Source: an uncultured Granulosicoccaceae bacterium (GTDB lineage: Bacteria > Pseudomonadota > Gammaproteobacteria > CALCKW01). From it: a stretch of DNA of 64,000 bases. The DNA lies in the NCBI GenBank assembly GCA_937925815.1, contig CALAMQ010000025.1, forward strand, positions 1 to 64,000. The letters are read 5' to 3'. The notes below the pieces were generated by a model. The model was not told the DNA's origin, searched no databases, and was given only the letters and a program-made list of their open reading frames with translations. Both the position numbers and the translations under genes were made by a program. The first letter of the stretch is position 1, and every line of letters starts with the position of its first letter. Positions 39,547 through 50,016 of this stretch are shown piece after piece.

Positions 39547-40281
39547 GTGCAGATTGACGTAGTCACGCTGTTTCCGGAGCTGGTCGGTGCGATTGGCGAG
39601 TGGGGTGTGGTGGGTCGCGCGGTTCAACAGGGCCGTTTGACGTTGACCACACACAACCCCCGCGATCGGGCCACGGACCGACACCGGACGGTGGATGAAC
39701 GTCCGTTTGGCGGCGGTCCAGGCATGGTGATGCAGGCCGAGCCGTTGGCGGCGTGTGTTGAGCCGCTCAAATTGCGCGGTGTGCCGGTGGTGTACCTCAG
39801 CCCGCAGGGCAAGGCATTTGACCAGGCAATGGCTGCGCGTTTTGCGGAATTGCCCGGCTTGGCGTTGGTATGCGGTCGGTACGAAGGTGTCGATGAGCGG
39901 TTCATCGACGAAGTGGTTGATGAAGAAGTATCGGTGGGCGATTTCGTCCTCTCGGGTGGTGAGCCCGCAGCGATGGTAGTGATTGACGCCGTCGCGCGCT
40001 TGCTGGAGGGGACGCTTGGTCACCAGGAGTCGGCAGCGCAGGACTCGTTTTCGGACGGCCTGCTAGACTGCCCGCATTACACCCGGCCGGATGTGTGGCG
40101 CGGGCGCGAGGTGCCAGCGGTGTTGCGCTCTGGTGATCACGCTGCAATTGCGGCGTGGCGTCGTCAGCAGGCGCTGGGCCGGACGGCGACGCGGCGGCCT
40201 GATTTGCTTGAGGCGCACGCACTCGGCAAAAAAGATAAGGCATTGTTGCAAGCGTTTTTTGCAGCAATGGAAGACGATTAA
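39547..40281 (+). CDS. trmD: tRNA (guanine-N1)-methyltransferase
   Basis: [74 protein letters not shown] start. Confidence 0.98.
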   Translation: MQIDVVTLFPELVGAIGEWGVVGRAVQQGRLTLTTHNPRDRATDRHRTVDERPFGGGPGMVMQAEPLAACVEPLKLRGVPVVYLSPQGKAFDQAMAARFAELPGLALVCGRYEGVDERFIDEVVDEEVSVGDFVLSGGEPAAMVVIDAVARLLEGTLGHQESAAQDSFSDGLLDCPHYTRPDVWRGREVPAVLRSGDHAAIAAWRRQQALGRTATRRPDLLEAHALGKKDKALLQAFFAAMEDD

Positions 40282-40331
40282 CGGGGACCTGTGCTGTGCA
40301 CGGTCTTGATTTATATTCGGAGCAGACGGCC

Positions 40332-40679
40332 ATGGCCAACATCATCGACGTCCTGAATCAGGAACAACTCAAACAAGACGTGCCAACATTCGGCCCTGGC
40401 GACACGGTCGTGGTGCAAGTGAAAGTGCGCGAGGGCGGCCGCGAGCGTCTGCAGGCCTTTGAAGGCGTTGTGATCGCGAAGAAGAACCGGGGTCTGCACT
40501 CTGCGTTCACTGTGCGCAAGATGTCTCACGGCGAAGGCGTGGAGCGTGTGTTCCAGCTGCACAGCCCGCTGGTTGCCAACATCGAAGTCAAGCGCCGCGG
40601 TGACGTGCGCCAGGCGAAGCTCTACTACCTGCGTGACCGTCAGGGCCGCTCGGCTCGAATCAAAGAAAAGCTCGGCTAA
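40332..40679 (+). CDS. rplS: 50S ribosomal protein bL19
   Basis: [54 protein letters not shown]. Confidence 0.98.
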   Translation: MANIIDVLNQEQLKQDVPTFGPGDTVVVQVKVREGGRERLQAFEGVVIAKKNRGLHSAFTVRKMSHGEGVERVFQLHSPLVANIEVKRRGDVRQAKLYYLRDRQGRSARIKEKLG

Positions 40680-40699
40680 GACCCGACGCTCTTCGAGAA

Positions 40700-40724
40700 A
40701 AGCGGCCTTGCGGCCGCTTTTTTT
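40700..40724 (+). terminator. rho-independent terminator of the rpsP-rplS operon
   Basis: AAGCGGCC-TTGC-GGCCGCTT followed by TTTTT. Confidence 0.92.
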
Positions 40725-40888
40725 GTGGGCAATGGAAAGGCTCGGTGAGCGGCGAAAACCCCGATGCTGTCACCCGCGAACCCGGCCGTGCTGGACAGTG
40801 CTTGAAATCCACGGCCGCCACCCCACATTCAGCGCATCAGTAATCGGCGCGTTAGCGCCGCCCACAACAGCAAAGAGACACCAGTGCC

Positions 40889-42802
40889 ATGACAACGGAC
40901 GCGCCAACTGCCGAGACACACGAGTTTCAAACTGAAGTCAAACAGCTACTTCAGCTGATGATTCACTCGCTGTATTCGAACAAAGATATTTTCCTGCGCG
41001 AGCTGATCTCCAACGCCTCCGACGCCTGCGACAAGCTTCGCTTTGAGGCACTCGCGGACGGCAGTCTGCTCGCCGAGGACAGTGAATTGCGCATTGATGT
41101 TGCGCTAGACAGCGATGCGGGCACCGTGACTGTGCGCGACAACGGCATCGGCATGAGTCGCGAAGAGGTGATCGCTAACATCGGCACCATCGCGCGCTCG
41201 GGTACGCGACAGTTTCTCGACTCGATGACTGGCGACCAAAAGCAAGACAGCAACTTGATTGGTCAGTTTGGTGTCGGGTTTTACTCGGCATTCGTGGTGG
41301 CTGAGCGGGTCGAGTTGACCACCCGCCGCGCAGGTGACGCCACCGCGCTGCGCTGGAGCTCTGATGGCAGCGGCTCGTACACTCTTGAGGATGTCGAGAG
41401 CCAAGCGCGTGGCACAGAAGTGGTTTTGCACCTGCGCGAGGACGATAAAGAATTTGCCAACGATTGGCGATTGCGCTCGCTGATCAAGAAGTACAGCGAT
41501 CACGTCACTTTTCCGATCCGCATGCTCGAGCAACAAATGGACGCGGACGACAGCGAAGACGGCGACGATACCCCGCCGGCCGATCCGCAGTGGGAGACAG
41601 TCAATTCCTCGTCGGCGCTGTGGGCGCGCAGCAAGAGCGAGATCGAAGACGACGAATACAAAGCGTTTTACAAGCAAGTGTGCACCGACTACGAGGACCC
41701 TTTGGTCTGGTCGCACAACCGGGTTGAGGGCAAGTACGAATACACCAGCTTGCTCTACGTGCCAAAGCGCGCACCGTTTGACCTCTACGAGCGCGAGCAA
41801 ACCCAGGGCGTTCGGTTGTATGTGCAGCGGGTGTTCATCATGGACGACCCGGACAAACTCATGCCGCGCTACCTGCGCTTTGTGCGCGGTGTGGTCGATT
41901 CAAGCGATCTACCACTCAACGTGTCGCGTGAAATTTTGCAAAGTAACAAAGTGCTCGATGCGATCCGCAACGGCTCGGTCAAGAAGGTTCTCGGGTTGCT
42001 CGAATCGTTGGCAGAAGACGAGCCCGAGACCTATGCCGAGTTTTGGGAGCAGTTTGGTCGCGCGTTGAAAGAAGGCCCAGGGGAAGACTTTGGCAACCGC
42101 GAGCAGATTGCCAAGCTGTTGCGCTTTGCCTCAACCCACAGCGACACAGACACCCAAAGCGTGTCACTTGCAGATTACATCGGCCGTATGGCCGAGGGCC
42201 AAGACAAGATTTATTACGTCACCGCCGACACCTTTGCGGCTGCCAAGAACAGCCCCCACCTCGAGTTACTTCGCAAGAAGGGCATTGAGGTGTTGTTGAT
42301 GTTCGACCGCGTGGACGAGTGGCTGATGTCACACATGCACGAGTTTGAAGGCAAGCGCTTTGTGTCAGCTGCAAAAGGCGATCTCGGCCTTGATGACGCG
42401 GTGGATGAGGACGAGAAGAAAGCGCAAGCCGAGACTGAGGAGAAATCCAAAGGACTCGTCGAACGCATCAAGACGGCGCTTGGCGACCGGGTTGAGGAAG
42501 TCAAAGTGTCAAACCGTTTGACCAGTTCACCGGCGTGTCTGGTACTCGGTGAGCAGGAGATGGCGTTGCACATGCAACAGCTGCTCAAGCAGGCAGGTCA
42601 CGACGTGCCAAGCAGTAAACCTGTGCTCGAGATCAACCCCGAGCACGCGGTCGTGCAGCGCATGGACAACGAGCCCGACGAAGACCGGTTCGCCGATTGG
42701 GTGAGCCTGTTGTACGATCAAGCCGTTCTCGCCGAAGGCGGTGTGCTCGACGATGGCGCGGGCTTCGTGCGTCGCCTCAATGACATGTTGTTGTCAGGCT
42801 GA
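40889..42802 (+). CDS. htpG: molecular chaperone HtpG (Hsp90)
   Basis: [87 protein letters not shown]. Confidence 0.98.
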   Translation: MTTDAPTAETHEFQTEVKQLLQLMIHSLYSNKDIFLRELISNASDACDKLRFEALADGSLLAEDSELRIDVALDSDAGTVTVRDNGIGMSREEVIANIGTIARSGTRQFLDSMTGDQKQDSNLIGQFGVGFYSAFVVAERVELTTRRAGDATALRWSSDGSGSYTLEDVESQARGTEVVLHLREDDKEFANDWRLRSLIKKYSDHVTFPIRMLEQQMDADDSEDGDDTPPADPQWETVNSSSALWARSKSEIEDDEYKAFYKQVCTDYEDPLVWSHNRVEGKYEYTSLLYVPKRAPFDLYEREQTQGVRLYVQRVFIMDDPDKLMPRYLRFVRGVVDSSDLPLNVSREILQSNKVLDAIRNGSVKKVLGLLESLAEDEPETYAEFWEQFGRALKEGPGEDFGNREQIAKLLRFASTHSDTDTQSVSLADYIGRMAEGQDKIYYVTADTFAAAKNSPHLELLRKKGIEVLLMFDRVDEWLMSHMHEFEGKRFVSAAKGDLGLDDAVDEDEKKAQAETEEKSKGLVERIKTALGDRVEEVKVSNRLTSSPACLVLGEQEMALHMQQLLKQAGHDVPSSKPVLEINPEHAVVQRMDNEPDEDRFADWVSLLYDQAVLAEGGVLDDGAGFVRRLNDMLLSG

Positions 42803-42927
42803 CAGCAGCTCAGCGGTATTGACGCCTGTGTGTGCGGCTTTTGACGTGCACACAGATCTCGGCTGCGAGAGGGTTTGCGCAGGCGTGCGGCGTGAGCCAA
42901 CCGGCAAGCGACGGAGCCAAACCGGGG

Positions 42928-45729
42928 TTATGCCGGTTCGGCTTGCTTGAGTATCAGCGCCTCAGCGGGCTTGGGTTCTGAGATCAGGTGGCCCTGGGCG
43001 TAGTCGATGCCGAGTTTGCGCACGGCGTGCAGGGTTTCGCGGTTCTCGACAAATTCCGCAATCGTTGGGAGTTGCAAGCGCGTCCCCACCTGGTGAATTT
43101 GCTCGACGATGCTCCTGTCCACGGGGTTGCTCACCATGTCTTTGACAAAACTGCCGTCAATTTTGAGGTAATCGACCGGCAGGTGTTTGAGGTAGGTGAA
43201 CGAGGACAGGCCACTGCCGAAATCATCGAGGGCAAAGCGACAGCCGCGGTCGCGCAACGACAGTATGATGTGCCGCGCGACGTCGAGGTCGACGATAGCC
43301 TCGGTTTCCGTGATTTCAAAGCACAGTGTGTTGTTGGCAAAATCGTGGCGGTTCATCTCACCTGAGATGTACTCGAGTAGGGTTGGATCGCTCAGCGACG
43401 AGCCCGACAGATTGATACCTAATTCGAACCCGCGTTCATGGCGCGCGCGCCCAGCGAGGTTGAGCGCGCTGCGGATCACCCAGCGGTCAATTTTCCCGGT
43501 TAAGCCGTAGCGTTCGGCGGCGCCGAGAAATCGTCCGGGGCTGATCGCATTGCCGTCGGGGTCGAGCATGCGCAGCAAGAGCTCGTAGTGTTGTTTGGCG
43601 CCCGCACGCGCGCGCGCATTGATTGGTGCAATCGGTTGCGCGTAGAGGCAGAAGCGGTCGTGTTCGAGCGCGTGGTTGAGCACGTTCACCATCTGCATGG
43701 CGCCGTGTTTGCGCGCTGCTTCTGAATCTCCGCTGCTGTAGATGAAGACATCGTAGTGAGGCGAGTCTTTGGCGGTATGGCAGGCGACGTCCGCGCGTTG
43801 CATGAGCTCCATAGCGCTGGTGGCATCCGGCAGCACGGGTGCGATGCCGATGCATGCACGAACGTCGTAGCGCTTGCCGCTCCAGGAAAATTTGAAATTG
43901 GCGAGTTCGGTGATGATGTTGTTCGCAATTTCCTCTGCACGCACGAGATCGGTACTGCGCAGTAACACGCCGAATTCGTCGCCGCCGAGCCGGCCCAGCT
44001 CATCATGCGCGAGCAGGTGACGCTGGATGAGCGGGGCCACTTGGGTGAGCAGCGCGTCGCCTGCGAAATGGCCGACACCGTCGTTGATCAATTTGAAATC
44101 ATCGAGATCAACGTGCATTAGCACTTGGTCTTGGCCGTCGTTCTGCACATTGCGCAAGGCGCTTTCGATGGTGCTGATAAACGCTTGGCGGTTGATCAAC
44201 GCGGTCACCGGGTCGTGCGTTGCTTGGTGCATCAATTGATCGGTGATGCGGTGTTGCAGCGTCACGTCGGTGAGTGTCACAGCGGCGCCAAGCGGAGTGC
44301 CGCTGCGGTCGAGCACGCTGCTGAGAGTCAGGTGCACGCGGCGCTCACTTTGCCGCGCTGCGGTGGACGGCTTTTGAGTCTGGTCAGGTGAATGACCTAC
44401 GTCTGCTGCGACATCGAGAAAGCAGTCGACCTGGATGCTCGGCACAGCCCGATTGAGGTAGACGTGCAGGTCGAAGGGTTGGCCGGTGCTCGCGTCGCGA
44501 AGGTTACAGGCTTCAACCAGAGGTAAGTCGATCGCGTGCGCCAGCGGAGTGCCAATCAGGCGCTCAGCTGCTGGGTTCATGTGGCGGATGCCGCCGCTGG
44601 TGTCGAGTGAAATCACCGCTTCACCGATTGCACGCAGTGTTTGCAGTGCGCGCTGCTCTTGGCTGGTCGGCAGTGTGCTGAGGCTGTCGCTGCCGAGTGC
44701 CGTGTCAATCACAACACTGGCGTAGCCCGTGATGTGCTCGCCGTCGAACAATGGGCTGCCCAGAAAATAACAATTAATACGCTGACCGTTGCGCTCGATG
44801 GCCAACGAACGCACAACCACTGTGGCGCGCCGCCGCACTTCGTGTTCCGCTGCGTGCAGGGCTTCGACCGCGCTGGGCAACAGCGTTGCGTCTTCTTCGA
44901 TTCCGTCGAGCTGGGTGCAGTCCTCGTCATCGCAATCGGCAAACAGGATGCGGAAGCTGTCATTGCTCTCGAGCAGGTTGCCCCGTTCATCACGCAGTGC
45001 AACGGCCGCAGGCAGGCTGGCAAGATTGGCGACGAGATCGTTTGGCACGCCCGCACGGTCACTGTTTGCGAGGTGATGGAGAGCGCCAACCAGGGCTGCA
45101 GTCTCCGCGGCGGCGGCTTGGCCTGCGTTGTCTATTTCAACGTGATCAAAAAATGCGCTGAGCCACCCGATTGGTTGGCCGTTTGGCGAGATCACCGGCA
45201 CGCTCATGCCGGCCACAGCGCCAGTTGCCGCGATTTGCGTGACCGCAGGCAGCGGTGCGCGGTCCGCGTTGTAGAGGCGAATCTCGTTTGAAGGCGGGGG
45301 CAGCGAGAAAGTCAGCGTGTTGTTCGGTGTCTTGACGTTTTGCCAGACGGCTTTGAGCTCAGCCTCCTGCCCCTCATCGCTGATGTGAATGCAAACGACC
45401 CGTGCGCCGATCCGAACGCTTAGCGCGTGACACAACCCCGCCCAATGGCCAAGAGCGCGGTCTGGGCGCGGCTCAGATTGCGTTTGCGTCGCGGGCGGTG
45501 TCTGCCGGCGGCGGCGCATCAGTGCCGTGAGCACGGCTCCCGCGACCAGCCCTAACACCAGCGCTGCAGCTACGTCTGCAGAAATAAAGGTGTTGTTGAG
45601 CGCGGCGACGCCCGGTGTGGCGTCGGTGTTGGCGGCTGCGCGTGTCGACATCCCAGTCAGTGCGGCCCCAATTGTGCTCAGCATGGTGGTGATTCTGAAC
45701 AAGCGCGTCCTGCTCCAAGAGGGTGTCAT
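42928..45729 (-). CDS. diguanylate cyclase/phosphodiesterase (PAS-GGDEF-EAL)
   Basis: DELGRLGGDEFGVLLR (intact GGDEF); EAL domain with YELLLRMLD, EITETEAIVD, FALDDFGSGLSSFTYLKHLPVDYLKIDGSFV. Confidence 0.93.
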   Translation of the reverse strand: MTPSWSRTRLFRITTMLSTIGAALTGMSTRAAANTDATPGVAALNNTFISADVAAALVLGLVAGAVLTALMRRRRQTPPATQTQSEPRPDRALGHWAGLCHALSVRIGARVVCIHISDEGQEAELKAVWQNVKTPNNTLTFSLPPPSNEIRLYNADRAPLPAVTQIAATGAVAGMSVPVISPNGQPIGWLSAFFDHVEIDNAGQAAAAETAALVGALHHLANSDRAGVPNDLVANLASLPAAVALRDERGNLLESNDSFRILFADCDDEDCTQLDGIEEDATLLPSAVEALHAAEHEVRRRATVVVRSLAIERNGQRINCYFLGSPLFDGEHITGYASVVIDTALGSDSLSTLPTSQEQRALQTLRAIGEAVISLDTSGGIRHMNPAAERLIGTPLAHAIDLPLVEACNLRDASTGQPFDLHVYLNRAVPSIQVDCFLDVAADVGHSPDQTQKPSTAARQSERRVHLTLSSVLDRSGTPLGAAVTLTDVTLQHRITDQLMHQATHDPVTALINRQAFISTIESALRNVQNDGQDQVLMHVDLDDFKLINDGVGHFAGDALLTQVAPLIQRHLLAHDELGRLGGDEFGVLLRSTDLVRAEEIANNIITELANFKFSWSGKRYDVRACIGIAPVLPDATSAMELMQRADVACHTAKDSPHYDVFIYSSGDSEAARKHGAMQMVNVLNHALEHDRFCLYAQPIAPINARARAGAKQHYELLLRMLDPDGNAISPGRFLGAAERYGLTGKIDRWVIRSALNLAGRARHERGFELGINLSGSSLSDPTLLEYISGEMNRHDFANNTLCFEITETEAIVDLDVARHIILSLRDRGCRFALDDFGSGLSSFTYLKHLPVDYLKIDGSFVKDMVSNPVDRSIVEQIHQVGTRLQLPTIAEFVENRETLHAVRKLGIDYAQGHLISEPKPAEALILKQAEPA

Positions 45730-45854
45730 TGTGTGATGGCTCCCCGAGCTTGGGCAGTCGCGTGCGAGTGGCCGCATGGTGCAGCCAGAACTCTGGGCGG
45801 TGTGCGGGCATCATCGCGCCACATATTTGGCTCGATTGCATTGCACGCCTGCTC

Positions 45855-46072
45855 TATAATTGCGCTGAGTTGGACCCGTCCACAGTGCGTGGAGGATAAC
45901 GGATTTGGCCTCAGTGGTCACCCGTTAGCCCTTTGGCACCAGCTTTAGGGCTGGCAGCTGTACTTGTATTGGACAGGTCGTATTGCCGCTCGCATCAGAG
46001 CGCTGAATTACTGACGGCACGGGCGCATGCCCGTGGCGACTGCGTGTTTGAAATCCGAATTGGAACCTCACC
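45855..46072 (+). promoter_or_regulatory. -10 TATAAT and long multi-hairpin leader upstream of the tandem cytochromes c
   Basis: TATAAT 45855-45860, then hairpins TCCAC/GTGGA, AACGG/CCGTT, CCAGC/GCTGG, CGCTC/GAGCG, CACGGGC/GCCCGTG before the ATG at 46073. No good -35 seen. Confidence 0.45.
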
Positions 46073-46387
46073 ATGAAAAAATCCATGCTTGCATTGGCCG
46101 CGGTGTCGCTGCTGACCGCTGGCGGTGCGTTGGCAGCTGACCCTGTCGCTGGCAAGGTCAAGTTTGAAACCTGTCTCGGTTGCCACGGCAACAGTAAATG
46201 GGTCAACACCTACCCAACCTACCTGGTCCCCAAGCTTGCTGGTCAGCACGCTGATTATCTCGTCTCCTCGCTCAAAGCCTACCGCGACGGTTCACGCACG
46301 CACGCCACCATGCAAGCCAATGCGGGTGCGTTGACCGATGAAGACATCGCGGATATCGCAGCGTTCTTGTCTGAACTGAAACCTTGA
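46073..46387 (+). CDS. class I cytochrome c, c4/c553-like
   Basis: Signal peptide; haem motif CLGCH; distal [23 protein letters not shown]. Confidence 0.92.
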   Translation: MKKSMLALAAVSLLTAGGALAADPVAGKVKFETCLGCHGNSKWVNTYPTYLVPKLAGQHADYLVSSLKAYRDGSRTHATMQANAGALTDEDIADIAAFLSELKP

Positions 46388-46401
46388 ATCGAGCCATTGC
46401 C

Positions 46402-46734
46402 ATGAAAACTCTTTTGCAAACATCCGCACTGGCTTTGACCCTCGTCTCGGGTTTGTCCGTAGCCGCCGGTGATATCACGCGAGGCCAGGAGCTCTCCGCA
46501 AGTTGCGCCGCGTGTCACGGTGCGGATGGCAACAGCACCATCCCCGCGAACCCCAAGCTCGCGGGTCAGTACGACAGCTATCTCGTTTTTGTGCTCAAAG
46601 CCTACCGCGACGGCAGCCGTGAAAACGCGCTGATGAACGGGATGGCAGCCAACCTCAGCGATCAAGACATCGCCGACCTTGCGGCCTACTTCTCGTCGCA
46701 GACACCGTCTTTGGGTGTCGTGCCGAAAAACTGA
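46402..46734 (+). CDS. class I cytochrome c, c4/c553-like (second copy)
   Basis: [23 protein letters not shown]; haem motif [30 protein letters not shown]; paralogous to preceding gene. Confidence 0.92.
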   Translation: MKTLLQTSALALTLVSGLSVAAGDITRGQELSASCAACHGADGNSTIPANPKLAGQYDSYLVFVLKAYRDGSRENALMNGMAANLSDQDIADLAAYFSSQTPSLGVVPKN

Positions 46735-46753
46735 CCGCAGCACGCGGAATACG

Positions 46754-46786
46754 AAAAAGGCCGCGATTTCTCGCGGCCTTTTTTAT
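46754..46786 (+). terminator. rho-independent terminator of the cytochrome pair
   Basis: AAAAAGGCCGCGA-TTTC-TCGCGGCCTTTTTT. Confidence 0.93.
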
Positions 46787-46814
46787 GGAGAAGCAGCACG
46801 GCCTAAATTGAAGG

Positions 46815-47060
46815 TCAGTGCGCTGGCTCCTCGGGCGGAGGCATTTGCAAGTGAAAGCCTTGCGATTCGAGATTGGCAATGACATTGCCCGCGTCTTCTT
46901 GTGCAAGCGTGCGCTCTAGGTGTAAATCAAATTCCAGCACCTGCTCCAGCTCGCCAAGCTGTTCGAGCAATGCGGCGGGCACGCTCTGAAAATTGTCGGC
47001 CTCAGGCAGATACAGATAGCAGTCCGCTTTGCGCTTTCCTTTGTAGACAAAACAATTCAT
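46815..47060 (-). CDS. YcgL domain-containing protein
   Basis: MNCFVYKGKRKADCYLYLPEADNFQSVPAALLEQLGELEQVLEF...ESQGFHLQMPPP; YcgL family features. Confidence 0.88.
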   Translation of the reverse strand: MNCFVYKGKRKADCYLYLPEADNFQSVPAALLEQLGELEQVLEFDLHLERTLAQEDAGNVIANLESQGFHLQMPPPEEPAH

Positions 47061-47068
47061 GGTCAGAG

Positions 47069-47707
47069 TCAGTGGTTGTAGAGGTAGCTGCTCGCAAAGC
47101 GTTTGGCGTAGCGGCTGGCGAGATCAGCAGGCGCGGATTGTTGCACGTAGTCTAGAGCGAGCATCGCGTCTCGCCATTGCTGGCACTTTGGAAATGCCGC
47201 GAGCGATTCCCGCTCGTGGAGTGGCTCAGTCAGCGCCTGACGCACAAAGTAGGGTGCAAATGATGTGTCTGCGAGTGAGAACACCGAGCCGTTGAAATAG
47301 GGGCCGCCGCTGAGTTGGCGTTCAAGGTGGCCAAGCAAATTGTCGCGTTCGTCCATGATTGCGAGGTAGCTCGACTCGTCCTGCGCCGTGACAGACCGGT
47401 ATCCGATGCCAATCAAATTGGAGGCGAATTCAATCCACGCACGGTTGTGAGCGCGCCTGAGTGGGTCGTCGGGGTGCAGCGGGGGCGCATGCGTTTCGTC
47501 GATGTACTCGTTGATCGCGGCAGATTCAAACAACACGGCATCGTTCACCCGCAATAGCGGTACTTTTCCAAGCGGGGAAATGTCGGTGAACCACGCCGGT
47601 GGATTGTCGAGATCGATATACGTAATCTGGTGCTCAATGCCCTTTTTGAGCAGCGTGATCAGTGACCGCTGAACAAAGGGACACAAGTCAAAACTGACGA
47701 GTTCCAT
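47069..47707 (-). CDS. glutathione S-transferase family protein
   Basis: MELVSFDLCPFVQRSLITLLKKGIEHQITYIDLDNPPAWFTDISPLGKVPLLRVNDAVLFESAAINEYID; alternative start 47731. Confidence 0.9.
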   Translation of the reverse strand: MELVSFDLCPFVQRSLITLLKKGIEHQITYIDLDNPPAWFTDISPLGKVPLLRVNDAVLFESAAINEYIDETHAPPLHPDDPLRRAHNRAWIEFASNLIGIGYRSVTAQDESSYLAIMDERDNLLGHLERQLSGGPYFNGSVFSLADTSFAPYFVRQALTEPLHERESLAAFPKCQQWRDAMLALDYVQQSAPADLASRYAKRFASSYLYNH

Positions 47708-47730
47708 GCCGGGTTCCGAGGGGTTGATCA

Positions 47731-48135
47731 ATGAGTGTTGATGCTACACCAAAAGCAGGTGTGCGGGTTGACAAGTGGCTCTGGGCTGCCCGATTTTTCA
47801 AGACGCGAGTACTGGCCACGGCGGCAGTGCGCGGCGGACATGTTCAAGTCGATGGCGAGCGCGCCAAACCTGCGCGCTCGCTAAAAGTTGGGCAGATAGT
47901 GGTCATAGCAAAAGGCGAATTGCGGTTTGAGGTTGAAGTGCTTGGCCTGGCCGAGCGCAGAGGTTCAGCGCCTCTAGCTCAAACGCTCTACCAAGAGACG
48001 GAAGCCAGTTTGGCCGCGCGCGCCGAGGCCGAAGAGGCGCGTCGCGAGCGCCGATTGCGCGGCCTCGAGCCTGCCACAGGCGCGCGCCCGGACAGGCGTG
48101 ATCGCAAGGCGCGACAACAACTGCGCGACCGGTGA
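47731..48135 (+). CDS. RNA-binding S4 domain protein (HslR-like heat shock protein 15)
   Basis: VRVDKWLWAARFFKTRVLATAAVRGGHVQVDGERAKPARSLKVGQIVVI. Confidence 0.92.
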   Translation: MSVDATPKAGVRVDKWLWAARFFKTRVLATAAVRGGHVQVDGERAKPARSLKVGQIVVIAKGELRFEVEVLGLAERRGSAPLAQTLYQETEASLAARAEAEEARRERRLRGLEPATGARPDRRDRKARQQLRDR

Positions 48136-48300
48136 ATTTGCTGCGACAGCGCAAGTCAGTCACCGAGTGTGGCCTCAGGTCGGTTGGAACCAATCGGTTT
48201 TTGAGCGCTAATTGTTCAAACGCTTACCGTATAATGTGCCGATACGGTGCGTGCCAGCGGCGCGCACAGTCGTACTTTGCACACTTTGAGGGCACTTTCT

Positions 48301-49494
48301 GTGACAGATATACCAGCCTCGGCGGCGGACACACTGTTTCTCTTGATAGGCGCGTGCATGGTGCTCGCGATGCACGCGGGCTTCGCGTTCTTAGAAGTTG
48401 GAACAGTGCGCGAGAAAAACCAGGTCAACGCGCTGTCCAAGATTTTCAGTGACTTCGGTGTCAGCACCATCGCGTACTTTTTCATCGGTTATTACGTCGC
48501 CTACGGCGATCATTTCTTTGGCCCTGCAGCCGCGCTGACGGAGAAGAACGGCTACGAGATGATGAAGTTCTTTTTCCTCGCAACATTTGCTGCGGCAATC
48601 CCGGCGATCATCTCCGGTGGTATTGCTGAGCGGGCCCGTTTTGGGCCGCAGTTGTTGGCGTCCTTTTTATTGGTCGCGTTGTGTTATCCGTTGTTCGAAG
48701 GGATGGTCTGGGGCAGCACCTTCAATTTTCAAGGTTGGGTCGAGGGCATCGCGGGCGTGGGCTTTCACGACTTTGCCGGGTCAATTGTGGTGCACGGCTT
48801 TGGTGGTTGGGTGGCATTGGTCGCTGTGCTTTTGCTCGGCGCGCGGCAGGGGCGTTACACCGCTGATGGCGGACTGATGTTGGCGCACCCGCCCTCGAGC
48901 ATTCCCTTTCTTGCCCTGGGTTCGTGGGTGCTCACTGTTGGGTGGTTCGGTTTTAACGTGATGTCTGCGCAAGCCGTCGAGGGCATCAGTGGTCTCGTCG
49001 CACTCAATTCGTTGATGGCAATGGTCGGTGGTCTGCTTGCCGCGCTGGTTGTCGGACGCAATGATCCAGGCTTTTTACACAATGGCCCGCTCGCTGGGTT
49101 GGTCGCAGTGTGCGCGGGATCTGATCTGATGCACCCAATTGGCGCGCTGGTGACTGGCGGCGTCGCTGGAGCGCTTTTCGTCTGGGCTTTTACCGCGACG
49201 CAGAATCGGTTCAAGATTGACGATGTGCTCGGCGTTTGGCCTCTGCACGGGTTGTGCGGAGTGTGGGGTGCCATCGCATGCGGCATCTTCGGTGCCGAAT
49301 CCCTCGGTGGGCTCGGCGGTGTCTCGTTGCTGGCACAGTTGATTGGCACTGTTGCCGGCGTGGCCTTTGCGGTGGTGTCTGGCCTCTTGGTCTACGGTGG
49401 GATCAAATTGCTGATCGGGCTGCGCCTGAGTGACGAAGAAGAGTACGAGGGCGCCGATTTGAGTGTCCACAAAATTTCAGCCACACCGCGCTGA
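48301..49494 (+). CDS. amtB: ammonium transporter (GTG 48301 start preferred; ORF open from 48247)
   Basis: Amt motifs: HAGFAFLEVGTVREKNQVNAL, GFHDFAGSIVVHGFGGWVALVAVLLLGAR, GWFGFNVMSAQ, HGLCGVWGAIACGIF. Confidence 0.94.
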   Translation: MTDIPASAADTLFLLIGACMVLAMHAGFAFLEVGTVREKNQVNALSKIFSDFGVSTIAYFFIGYYVAYGDHFFGPAAALTEKNGYEMMKFFFLATFAAAIPAIISGGIAERARFGPQLLASFLLVALCYPLFEGMVWGSTFNFQGWVEGIAGVGFHDFAGSIVVHGFGGWVALVAVLLLGARQGRYTADGGLMLAHPPSSIPFLALGSWVLTVGWFGFNVMSAQAVEGISGLVALNSLMAMVGGLLAALVVGRNDPGFLHNGPLAGLVAVCAGSDLMHPIGALVTGGVAGALFVWAFTATQNRFKIDDVLGVWPLHGLCGVWGAIACGIFGAESLGGLGGVSLLAQLIGTVAGVAFAVVSGLLVYGGIKLLIGLRLSDEEEYEGADLSVHKISATPR

Positions 49495-49504
49495 TGCGCA
49501 TTGA

Positions 49505-49861
<357 letters not shown>

Positions 49862-50016
49862 CTGGCGCGTTTTTGATTCCCTTGCGCTGCGTGGGGTCGG
49901 AAGGCATTGCGGCTGCCCCACAATCCAAGGGGCAGAGGCTTATTAGTGCTAGACTGAGGTTTTTTGTCGGCCGCTTTTCCGGTCGCTTTTCATAAACCTT
50001 CCGGTGCTATGCAAAC

